DNA from: Selenomonas ruminantium subsp. lactilytica TAM6421
GTDB taxonomy: Bacteria; Bacillota; Negativicutes; Selenomonadales; Selenomonadaceae
Reading direction: 5' to 3'
Length of the DNA: 64,000 bases
Assembly: GCF_000284095.1 (NCBI RefSeq)
Contig: NC_017068.1
Coordinates: forward strand, 2,046,001 to 2,110,000
In this document: piece after piece, positions 16,301 to 22,585 of the stretch
Layout: each line of letters starts with the position of its first letter
How positions within the stretch are numbered: position 1 is the first letter of the stretch
Position numbers and translations under genes: made by a program
The notes under the pieces: generated by a model
Told to the model about the DNA's origin: nothing
Databases searched by the model: none
What the model saw: the letters and a program-made list of their open reading frames with translations, nothing else

Positions 16301-16759
16301 GGCCTTATCATCAGGAGATGGCAAAATACTTTCATCGAAAACCATTTCTCCCTGAATCGATGTATAGCAATAAGCCATCCAACTCAGAAACTCAAACAGG
16401 ATTCTAAGAGCCAGTACACCATCCCCATACGTAAGAGGTCTACCACCATGAGCGGCCCGATTGCCAAACAGACGCAGCTGGTCAAGCATGTGAAGCAGCT
16501 TATTATCCCCCACCACTTCACAAAAACCCCTATCCTTCAGCAAGGCAAAAAGTTCTCTATCCTTGCCGTATTTATACGGGTCACTCGTATCCATTCCCTC
16601 TGCACGATAAACCCATTTAATGCCCAGCTCCATAGCCGAACGCCCAAAGATAGCCGCCACTTCCGGCGCAATCGCCATTCCCTGTTCTGCTTTCCTGGCT
16701 CTCTCAGCTATATTAACCCATTGGGGTTCCTGATCAACAAAGTCAAAATTGGATGCCAT
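13346..16759 (-). CDS. hsdR: type I restriction enzyme, motor/nuclease subunit HsdR
   Basis: About 1137 residues. The N-terminal 150 residues form a helical DUF4145-like region, followed by a coiled coil (about 150-215). The nuclease core shows GFSDYVLYGRD and LAIVEAKRTS (PD-ExK, about 265-290). The SF2 translocase has VQATGTGKTRVA (Walker A), IIIDESHRSIYQRY (DESH) and LLGLTATPKNEVD, and MLDTGIDVPEVLNLVFFK later on. The C-terminal part is of the EcoEI_R_C type. The ATG at 16759 is preferred; an in-frame GTG at 16774 is the alternative. It cleaves DNA lacking methylation when assembled with HsdM and HsdS, and is the last gene of the RM locus, separated from hsdM by more than 5 kb of extra genes. 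Confidence 0.93.
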   Translation of the reverse strand: MASNFDFVDQEPQWVNIAERARKAEQGMAIAPEVAAIFGRSAMELGIKWVYRAEGMDTSDPYKYGKDRELFALLKDRGFCEVVGDNKLLHMLDQLRLFGNRAAHGGRPLTYGDGVLALRILFEFLSWMAYCYTSIQGEMVFDESILPSPDDKAAVSQQEIQKQAEDIAKKDAILAQKQHELEEKNQELDDVRAKNEQLQQEVIRLRKERQAQGEFHVNPITEAETRKRYIDYDLEAAGWIIGDNCRIEEEVSGMPNASNTGFSDYVLYGRDQKPLAIVEAKRTSYDPEKGAKQAELYANTYEAKYGCRPFIFMTNGLRTVFLDEQGGYPRRDVSGFFTQDDLQMRMDRHGMQKTLAEVEPNHDIAGRPYQIEAVKAVEEAFDHKRRKALIVQATGTGKTRVAISLSDVLFRGGWVKRILFLADRTALVRQAKRSFMDFFSNEIPMASLMDSRDDAATARIIFSTYPTMMNAIDTAKNPEGRRVFSPAAFDLIIIDESHRSIYQRYQAIFQYFDAMLLGLTATPKNEVDKNTYRQFELEAGNPTFAYQYDEAVAQGYLVPYEQFERTTKLMKNGLHYKDLSEEDKEHYEEVFGLAGDNAPDIQSSAFNKYVFNRQTVQMVIQDLMAMGQYIDGGDKLGKTIIFAKNRKHAKFIVDIFHEMYPEYGDAFMQQVDGSIDYHEQIIDDFRTPDKMPQIAVSVDMLDTGIDVPEVLNLVFFKMVRSYSKFWQMIGRGTRLCPDLFGPGLDKKNFYIFDYGGNFEYFSLQGNKLKETKNQPSLVERIYNLQANLYLLLHKDKDTERQEFAQKLFAELHGAVMALDNGSFRVIQNRQQVEKYRDRCSWANLTADDVAEIAKHIAPIIPAQDDDVMARFFDQKMYSMMYDYLMTKDITAKAQQVEETADKLSSTTLQTIPQIKTKQAFIQQVRYPEYWDDVTLDKIEKVRTELRDLLKFLEPESTKIYYTDFTDNRLEVKETHVVTPEQTSESYKKKVERYLKEHQDNIAVHKLRTNKRLTATDLQELERILWEELGTHEDYRHLYGECPVGLMVRKTVGMDRAALEEAFAEFLQENRLNLRQIDFVKRIIDYLAKNGEMIPQDVKKPAFSGLSNVAQLFKENVGEVGNIFAKVKEITNNGSEIA

Positions 16760-16788
16760 ACCATCACCGCCCACTTATTGCTAAATGA

Positions 16789-17556
16789 TTATTTCCTTCT
16801 TGCCCCTCGCACTCGTCTGCGCAGGAAAAATAACCAGACACCTATAAACTGTTCGTATTCCTTCGCACTTTCCATCTCGTCTATCTTTTTATAAATGCCA
16901 TTCTGGATTTTACTTTCATCATTGCCATATTTTCTGGCCAAAGCTTCCATAAAGTGACTGAAGTCCTGATAAACTTCCCGCCGTCCTTTTACCAGTGCAG
17001 TAGATGTATCATGCACGATATTTCCCTTTTCATCTAACTTGCCATTCAGATGAAGAACATCATTTATATCATGTTCCAGTTCTTCATCATAAGGATTTGT
17101 GGCAATTCTTCCATTTGCCCGATAGACTAATTTCTCAATATGTTCCTTCTTCCATGGCGAAATCGTTATCCGTTCATTACTCTTCGCCGCATCACAGGAT
17201 AAAACCTTCCTAGCGTCATCTGCGCCCCTTCCACCATCACAGCACCCCAACATATTGCTATAAGCTAAAACATGATCCTTTTTCCACTGAGTATCATTTT
17301 CGTTCTTCTTTACGGGCTGCCAATGCTCTATCACCATTGATTCATCATTGCGGATTCTTCTCATACAATATGCACATAAACCATGCTGTTCCTCATATAG
17401 TGCATTTCGTACTGTGGCTTTATCCAGCTAATCAAAGTAGCTTCGAAGCTTTTCCGTATCGATATCAGCAGCCGCTTTCCAACCGTCTTCTGCCTTTATC
17501 GCAGCTACCTGCTCCACCATCTTCTTCGGAGCATTCTGTTTCCTTATATGAATCAT
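16789..17556 (-). pseudogene. ptuB: Septu HNH endonuclease PtuB (TIGR02646-like), interrupted by an amber codon
   Basis: Reading from the ATG at 17556 gives MIHIRKQNAPKK...LRSYFD, then TAG (17430-17428), then in the same frame LDKATVRNALYEEQHGLCAYC followed by MRRIRNDESMVIEHWQP and the rest, 255 codons in all. CAYC plus IEHWQP is the zinc-binding/HNH signature of the TIGR02646 family, partner of SMC-like ATPases in Septu and some retrons. The start overlaps the ptuA stop (TAATG), as expected of a coupled pair. The stop lies before the CxxC, so neither the 42-residue peptide nor a product re-starting at 17364 would hold the complete motif. A single C-to-T change of CAG would explain it. Confidence 0.8.
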
Positions 17557-18833
17557 TACAATTCCTCCACCCAGCGATTGACGCGAAGAAACCGATTCAT
17601 TTCATCATATACTGGTGAAGTTTCGCCAAATTCTTCCTTTACGCTCTGCACGATCTCGTCTGCCCGGGCAAAATCACCTTCATCCACAGCCAGTTCTAAC
17701 TGCCGCTTGCGCTCAACAATATCTTCAGGACGGGAAGTGCTCCCCTGACGCAGTTCCAACACTTCATCAGCTGTATAACCATAAGCAGGTTCCAATATTT
17801 CCGTGGTTTTCAAATCAACAAGTTTAATTATGCGGGCATCCTTGATAGACGATATGACAATGGGCGAATGCGTTGCGATGATGAACTGAACACAAGGGAA
17901 CACCTGTCGTATAGCATCGAGAATCTTCCACTGCCATTTCGGATGCAGATGGGCATCTATCTCATCAATCAGTACAACACCTTCCAACTCAGAAAAGTCT
18001 TCCATACCGGGATTAAGCACCGCCGCCCTGTATGCCAGCTCCATAATCATGGACAGAATAGCCCGGTAGCCCGTACTGAGATTATAGATGGAGTCTTTAC
18101 GTTCCCCTATGGTAATTTCCATGCCTTGGGTTTCTATCGAATACTCGATTTTGATGTCATCAGGAGTTTCCAGCATGATAGCCATGAACTTCTTAATCGT
18201 ATTTTGGAATAACTGATACTCATGCACTGTATGCTTCTTTTGATATTCCAAAAAGCTCATTTTCAGGCACCAGTTTTGGATTACCTCTTCAATTCGCTTG
18301 CCCATCAAGCATTCTTGATAACCATCTTTTCGTAAAGTCATACCAGCAGTTACCATAAAATCCCTTTTCCCCACAACTGGGCTGGTATGCCAATCTCTAT
18401 CAAAATTCTGCAAACATAAAATAGGCAATTTTTTACCATTATCATTAAGCACAGAAGAAAAGAAATTCATTAAGTCAAAGTCAGCCATACGTTTCGAGTC
18501 ATCTTCATTATCACGACTCATACTTACTGAATACTTTCTTTCATCATCCCATTGCAACTCATATGAAATTTGTTGTGGAAATTGTGGAACGAAAGAATGC
18601 GTTGCATCGCCTTCCTTCCTATAAATACGACGAACAGTATCATTATATAACGTTTTGCCCTGCATACCACTTGTAGTTGAAAACATCGCACCCAAGCCAA
18701 TAGCCAGCGCATCTATCAATGATGTTTTTCCCGAACCATTATTTCCTATCAATAAATTAATTCCTTGAGAAAAATCGACAGTAATGTCCTCAAATCCTTT
18801 GAAGTTTTTAGCAGTTATATTTTTTAAAAACAT
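17556..18833 (-). CDS. ptuA: Septu-like AAA ATPase PtuA
   Basis: 425-residue SMC/OLD-like ATPase. Opens with KNITAKNFKGFEDITVDF and Walker A LLIGNNGSGKTSLIDAL (about residues 30-45); the ABC-type signature region is NLSTGYRAILSMIMELAYR (about 255) and Walker B is GVVLIDEIDAHLHPKWQW (about 295), followed by the His-switch IATHSPIVISS. It lacks the TOPRIM domain of OLD nucleases, which fits PtuA rather than OLD. The ribosome site AAAGGAG overlaps the end of the silent hsdS. Together with the HNH gene right after it, it forms a Septu (PtuAB) anti-phage module nested in the type I RM locus. Confidence 0.85.
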   Translation of the reverse strand: MFLKNITAKNFKGFEDITVDFSQGINLLIGNNGSGKTSLIDALAIGLGAMFSTTSGMQGKTLYNDTVRRIYRKEGDATHSFVPQFPQQISYELQWDDERKYSVSMSRDNEDDSKRMADFDLMNFFSSVLNDNGKKLPILCLQNFDRDWHTSPVVGKRDFMVTAGMTLRKDGYQECLMGKRIEEVIQNWCLKMSFLEYQKKHTVHEYQLFQNTIKKFMAIMLETPDDIKIEYSIETQGMEITIGERKDSIYNLSTGYRAILSMIMELAYRAAVLNPGMEDFSELEGVVLIDEIDAHLHPKWQWKILDAIRQVFPCVQFIIATHSPIVISSIKDARIIKLVDLKTTEILEPAYGYTADEVLELRQGSTSRPEDIVERKRQLELAVDEGDFARADEIVQSVKEEFGETSPVYDEMNRFLRVNRWVEEL

Positions 18834-18836
18834 ATA

Positions 18837-19480
18837 CTATCTCCTTTTATCTAAAATTTGATGTGAAAATAATATTTTACTGGCTTTTAATACTGCAATA
18901 CTTATCTCTGTTACCAATTTCGATTTGTCTGTGAAGGCTACAAAATCGGCGAATTGGTTTTGGAGTTCAATAGCAGGCAACAGAATGTCAAAATTGCTAA
19001 GTTGTGCTATTGAAAGATAAGCAACTGTTGTACCAGACACAACTTTGTCTATCTGTTGCCTTATACCCTGCGAATCAAATAGGTATGAGACATAGACAGG
19101 ATTGATTTCTGCTTCGCTTGTGTGAACCCAGCTAATCATGCCATCTTGAAAATAGAATTTATCTTTCGGCTTTATGATATAGCATTGTCCCAAGGTTCCT
19201 CGTGCTGTAACAAGTATATCACCGGCATGGGGGACTAAACCCTGCTGCTCAAATTCATTGAACTGTTGTTCAGATATGTATAAATCGCAAGTTTCCGTAT
19301 TAAAAACTATCTTTGAGATTAGGTCAGAAACACGCAGGAATGGTACACCTGCTGATGTTTGTTCACTCTGATATACACGTTTGCTAGAACCTACAGTGCA
19401 TATATCTTTGAATCGCTTTATTGGCCACTTCATCGGATTTGTCACGGGGTCGCCAAACATCTCGACAAACCGTGATTTGA
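18837..19480 (-). pseudogene. silent half-hsdS cassette (one target-recognition domain)
   Basis: Codes for one target-recognition domain and a C-terminal conserved helix, starting in the central conserved repeat (SRFVEMFGDPVTNPMKW) shared with hsdS. A TAG precedes the shared segment, there is no ribosome site before the internal ATG at 19460, and no N-terminal domain exists, so it is probably not expressed as such. It begins 3 nt after the recombinase gene. The helix ELQNQFADFVAFTDKSKL mirrors that of hsdS. It is in the same orientation as hsdS and would supply an alternative second half after recombination. Confidence 0.75.
19431..19480 (-). repeat. 50-bp direct repeat, copy 2 (silent hsdS)
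   Basis: 45 of 50 bases identical to 21102-21151, in the same orientation. It encodes the SRFxEMFGDPVTNPM linker of HsdS. Candidate crossover site of the recombinase encoded immediately before it. Confidence 0.8.
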
Positions 19481-19482
19481 GA

Positions 19483-20475
19483 TTATGCTATATACTTACG
19501 ATGAGAAATCTTCACATTATTTTGGTCAACCATGGCATATTCCATAGTTGTATCAATCTTGCTGTGACCTAAGAGCTGCTGAACCTGCTCTATGGGCATT
19601 CCTTTATCGATGGCTCTTGTGGCTAGGGTTCGTCTGAATTTATGCGGATGAACTCTTGTGATGCCTAATTTGCGGCCCATGTTCCGCAAACGTATCTCTA
19701 CGCCGCTGATTTGCAAACGGTTATGGGGATTTTGTATCGATACAAAGAGTGCAGGATTCTCGTCAGTACGACTATCCAGATAATTCTTTAGGTGTATCTT
19801 CGTTCTTGCATCGAAGTAAACCGGACGCTCCTTGCTCCCCTTGCCAAATACTACACATTCCCGGCTCTCAAAGTTCACATCACTGCGATTCAGACGTACC
19901 AATTCCCCTACACGCATGCCTGTGGAGGCCAACAAATCTATTATCGCCAAGTCACGGCTGTTGCTGCAGTTATCACGTATTTGCTCCAGTGATTCGTCCG
20001 TATAGGTTTCCTTAACCATCTTTGCCGTCTTGATTTTGTGAATACGGCGCACAGGGCTTTTCAATATATGGTTTTCTTCTTCTAACCAAGCAAAGAAACT
20101 GGATAGGATACGGCGAATATTATCGATATTCACCTTGCTACAACCACGAACCTCTTGATAATTAGAAAGATATTTCCGTAAATCCTCCGTAGTAATGTGC
20201 GTCAAATGCTTGTCTAGCTGTCCTATAGCCTTGACTATGGTTGACTGATAGTATTTTAGGGTTCGTTCACTGCAACCTTCTACCTTTTTAGCCGCAATAA
20301 ACATATTCACAAACTCATTATTGCTTATGCCCGTATCATTATCTGCCGTGCCACTGTCTGTGACCACTTTATTCGATAGGCATTCGGTCAACTTTTCACG
20401 GAGGCGCATTAACTGAGCATTATCCAAATAAGGAAGCATTCCCTGCATAATTTCGGTGATAAGGTAATCTTTCAT
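19483..20475 (-). CDS. tyrosine recombinase associated with hsdS switching
   Basis: 330 residues, XerC/D-like. An N-terminal SAM-like core-binding domain (about 55-150) precedes the catalytic domain with LLASTGMRVGELVRLNRSD (first Arg), VFGKGSKERPVYF, HPHKFRRTLATRA (His and second Arg) and LLGHSKIDTTMEYAMV (His/Tyr nucleophile, about 312). All catalytic residues are present. It sits between complete hsdS and a silent half-hsdS, the usual place of recombinases that reshuffle HsdS target domains in phase-variable type I systems. Start ATG follows AAAGGAAAAG. Its stop lies 3 nt before the 50-bp repeat. Confidence 0.9.
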   Translation of the reverse strand: MKDYLITEIMQGMLPYLDNAQLMRLREKLTECLSNKVVTDSGTADNDTGISNNEFVNMFIAAKKVEGCSERTLKYYQSTIVKAIGQLDKHLTHITTEDLRKYLSNYQEVRGCSKVNIDNIRRILSSFFAWLEEENHILKSPVRRIHKIKTAKMVKETYTDESLEQIRDNCSNSRDLAIIDLLASTGMRVGELVRLNRSDVNFESRECVVFGKGSKERPVYFDARTKIHLKNYLDSRTDENPALFVSIQNPHNRLQISGVEIRLRNMGRKLGITRVHPHKFRRTLATRAIDKGMPIEQVQQLLGHSKIDTTMEYAMVDQNNVKISHRKYIA

Positions 20476-20537
20476 ATAGACTTTTCCTTTCCACCAACCT
20501 CCGGCACCTCTTAATCCGTTACAATCATGATATTCAA

Positions 20538-21668
20538 TTAGCCAAAATAATCTTGCATAAGTTTTGCCTTTAGCGTCTGTAACGTTTCAATACTCTGCTG
20601 AATAGCAAGTTTCGATTTGTCGGTGATGGATACGAAGTCAGCGAATTGTTTTTGTAGTTCAACTGGTGGAAAAATAAACTCTATCTCTGAAAGTTGTCCT
20701 TTACTCAAAATTCCCTTCAATGCCATATTAACACCACTACAGATGTATTCTTTAGACAATCGAAACTGCTCATACATGAAGTATGTACTCTGTTCATTAG
20801 GAAGAATTGCATTTATCTGTTGGTTAAACGCTACTGCACGGTCAACGATAGCCACATTACCAATGGAGCGTAAACTTCCTGCAATACATGTCATTAAAAT
20901 ACTTCCTGCCTCAACTATACGTCCGACTTTTGCTCCTTCGTCGGAAAGGTACTCAGTTGCTGTTGTAAGATTTGTTGCTTCAGTGATATTGTCAGATTTT
21001 ATCCATTCAATATCGTTGCCGTAGTATTCTTTTACTTTGCGTGAAGGCGTGTTACCTGTCACGATTTCACATTTATCCGCTAGGCGAATACGCTCCCAAC
21101 CCATTGGATTCGTCACTGGGTCACCAAACATCTCGATAAACCGTGATTTGACAAGGTTATCTAATACAGTGATAGCTTCTTTACGGTTAAAGATAAGTTC
21201 CTGAATCTCATCAATGATATCCGCAATCCATTGTTGTTTTTCAAAAGGCCATATCGGAACATTGAAATCCTTTAGAACATCTTTACCAATAGCCTTAAAG
21301 GTACTTCCTGTCCCTTGTTCTGCCAAGCGTTCCTTATAGTAATCTAGTAAATAAAACAAATACTTTAAGTTAATATTTTCTTTTGGACGGATAGCAGCCA
21401 AGCCACGTCCGATACAACATTCTTCCTGTGCAATATTGACATCGCCAATAGGTGCTCTCACAGACATAAGAATATCATCCGCCATTGCAATCTTTTTGGG
21501 CGATGTACAATACATTCTGACAGTAGGATAAACTTCACCAAAATCTGATTTTCCTTGATAAAAAGGGATTCCCTCTCCCTTATCATTATACGATTCCGAA
21601 TCAGGTGATTGTCCCATTATTATTTCTGTAACTTCATATAGTGTTTTAGTCTCTGTCTTATTCATCAT
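20538..21668 (-). CDS. hsdS: type I restriction enzyme specificity subunit HsdS
   Basis: 376 residues with two target-recognition domains (about 5-150 and 195-340), each followed by a conserved helical spacer: the central one holds LVKSRFIEMFGDPVTNPMGW and the distal one ELQKQFADFVSITDKSKL. It decides the DNA sequence recognised by the HsdM/HsdR complex. The start ATG (21668) directly follows the stop of the PBECR4-like gene with GAGGA upstream, so the two are translationally linked. The second half could be replaced by the downstream silent cassette through the 50-bp direct repeats. Confidence 0.92.
   Translation of the reverse strand: MMNKTETKTLYEVTEIIMGQSPDSESYNDKGEGIPFYQGKSDFGEVYPTVRMYCTSPKKIAMADDILMSVRAPIGDVNIAQEECCIGRGLAAIRPKENINLKYLFYLLDYYKERLAEQGTGSTFKAIGKDVLKDFNVPIWPFEKQQWIADIIDEIQELIFNRKEAITVLDNLVKSRFIEMFGDPVTNPMGWERIRLADKCEIVTGNTPSRKVKEYYGNDIEWIKSDNITEATNLTTATEYLSDEGAKVGRIVEAGSILMTCIAGSLRSIGNVAIVDRAVAFNQQINAILPNEQSTYFMYEQFRLSKEYICSGVNMALKGILSKGQLSEIEFIFPPVELQKQFADFVSITDKSKLAIQQSIETLQTLKAKLMQDYFG
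21102..21151 (-). repeat. 50-bp direct repeat, copy 1 (inside hsdS)
   Basis: 45/50 identical to 19431-19480 and in direct orientation; lies between the two target-recognition domains of hsdS. Recombination between the copies would excise a 1671-bp circle with the second half of hsdS and the recombinase gene. Confidence 0.8.
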
Positions 21669-22343
21669 CTATTCCTCACGAGTATATCTGTTCATTAGCT
21701 CCTGAACTATTTCTATATTGTTGCCCAAGTATAATTGGGCAACATCCTTTATTGATGTGAAATTTTTCCCAGCTAATTTATGGTCAATATAACCAAACTC
21801 CCAATTATCTTTATCAGCAATTTCTCTTACCAGCACCAAGCATACTGGATTTTCTTTTTTCACCACTTCACGAATAGACTGCCTTTTCAATGTCACAGGG
21901 TAATCTTCTTTTGCTCTGCGAAATCCCAAAGAAACAACACAACGTGTGTCACCTGCAAAATAATCCGCATTGATATGAATATCGTTGTTTATGGATTCAC
22001 CAATCCAAAATTTATTATACAGCAGCTCAGGAAGATAGTTCAGAACTGACAGCTTCATATTCGTAAATCCATTGGGATTAAAGCGGATTTTATGGGGTGA
22101 AAGCATCTTGTTCAGACACATTTTGTAAAAGTCTCTGGGGCTTACATAATCTGCATATTTTATCCCAGTCAAATGCTGAAAATTATTCTGGGTAAACTTT
22201 ATCTTTTTATGTTCTATAGTCCCCGAAGCTAAGTCTTTATATATTATAACGAAAATCCGTCCTGCTAATTTTTCCTTATATCCTTGCGCAGCTGCAACCA
22301 GAATATCGATAGCCTGTTGTGCAGTATATCTCTTTATTCCCAA
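21669..22343 (-). CDS. PBECR4-like (BECR-fold) putative RNase, candidate toxin
   Basis: 224 residues. Features resemble the PBECR4 family (phage Barnase-EndoU-ColicinE5/D-RelE-like nuclease 4): the N-terminal helix AAAQGYKEKLAGRIFVIIYK, the hallmark NNFQHLTGIKY near residue 53, SPRDFYKMCLNKML, a lysine-bearing segment NMKLSVLNYLPELLYNKFW, and the final strand pair with DNWEFGYIDHKLAG. The domain call is from memory of the family profile. The start is TTG at 22343 with AGAGGTG correctly placed; no ATG fits. It lies between hsdM and hsdS, directly behind a promoter, two 54-nt repeats and a hairpin, the gene order of type III toxin-antitoxin loci. An antiviral or accessory role inside the RM locus is inferred. 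Confidence 0.6.
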   Translation of the reverse strand: MGIKRYTAQQAIDILVAAAQGYKEKLAGRIFVIIYKDLASGTIEHKKIKFTQNNFQHLTGIKYADYVSPRDFYKMCLNKMLSPHKIRFNPNGFTNMKLSVLNYLPELLYNKFWIGESINNDIHINADYFAGDTRCVVSLGFRRAKEDYPVTLKRQSIREVVKKENPVCLVLVREIADKDNWEFGYIDHKLAGKNFTSIKDVAQLYLGNNIEIVQELMNRYTREE

Positions 22344-22366
22344 AATAACACCTCTATATAATAAAT

Positions 22367-22389
22367 GAGGCCATCAAACTGATGGCCTC
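22367..22389 (-). terminator. hairpin between the repeat RNA and the PBECR4-like gene
   Basis: Perfect 10-bp stem GAGGCCATCA / TGATGGCCTC with a 3-nt loop, followed on the minus strand by ATTTATTATAT rather than a solid T-run, so it would stop most but not all transcripts. In type III toxin-antitoxin loci a leaky terminator in just this place sets the RNA-to-toxin ratio. Confidence 0.7.
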
Positions 22390-22536
22390 TAACCTGCCGA
22401 TTTTTCTGTCGTCCCCCGACATCATCAGCCCTTACGTCTGACAGTTGTTTGGAGTTTTTCCGTCGCTCCCCGACATCACTGGCCCTTACGTCCAGCATTC
22501 ATTTGGGATTTTTAAGGTGTCGGCACACCATTCCTT
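22390..22536 (-). ncRNA. candidate RNA antitoxin with two 54-nt repeats
   Basis: A transcript starting about 7 nt after the TATAAT box would carry a first hairpin (GGTGT/ACACC, near 22511-22530), then two tandem repeats and end at the 10-bp hairpin. No open reading frame is evident in it. Each repeat can form two short stems, and the loop GGG of stem 1 could pair with a CCC/TCC near the repeat start to make a pseudoknot, as in ToxI-type RNAs. Assignment is inferred from position, structure and covariation. Confidence 0.5.
22403..22510 (-). repeat. two tandem 54-nt repeats with covarying stems
   Basis: Unit 1 at 22510-22457 and unit 2 at 22456-22403, 40 of 54 positions identical without gaps. 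Conserved core GACGTAAGGGC and TGATGTCGGGG. Stem 1 is CTGG/CCAG in unit 1 and TCAG/CTGA in unit 2: three of four base pairs differ and all three changes are compensatory. Stem 2 is TGTCG/CGAC(G or A), with a G-U to A-U change. Each unit ends in an A-run. Confidence 0.85.
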
Positions 22537-22542
22537 ACTTGT

Positions 22543-22571
22543 ATTATACAATTTTTTCCTGAATTACGCAA
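22543..22571 (-). promoter_or_regulatory. promoter of the repeat RNA and PBECR4-like gene
   Basis: Minus-strand TTGCGT (22571-22566) and a perfect TATAAT (22548-22543) with a 17-nt spacer, in the 242-bp gap just after the hsdM stop codon. It gives the repeats, the putative toxin and hsdS their own transcription start inside the RM locus. Confidence 0.75.
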
Positions 22572-22585
22572 GACTACAGCGGATT

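Noticed and set aside
18837-21668. Invertible hsdS arrangement
   Set aside because: Both hsdS copies and both 50-bp repeats have the same orientation, so inversion between them is not possible; excision is proposed instead.
22403-22510. CRISPR array
   Set aside because: Only two units with no spacer between them and no cas genes; the units are themselves the varied, structured part.
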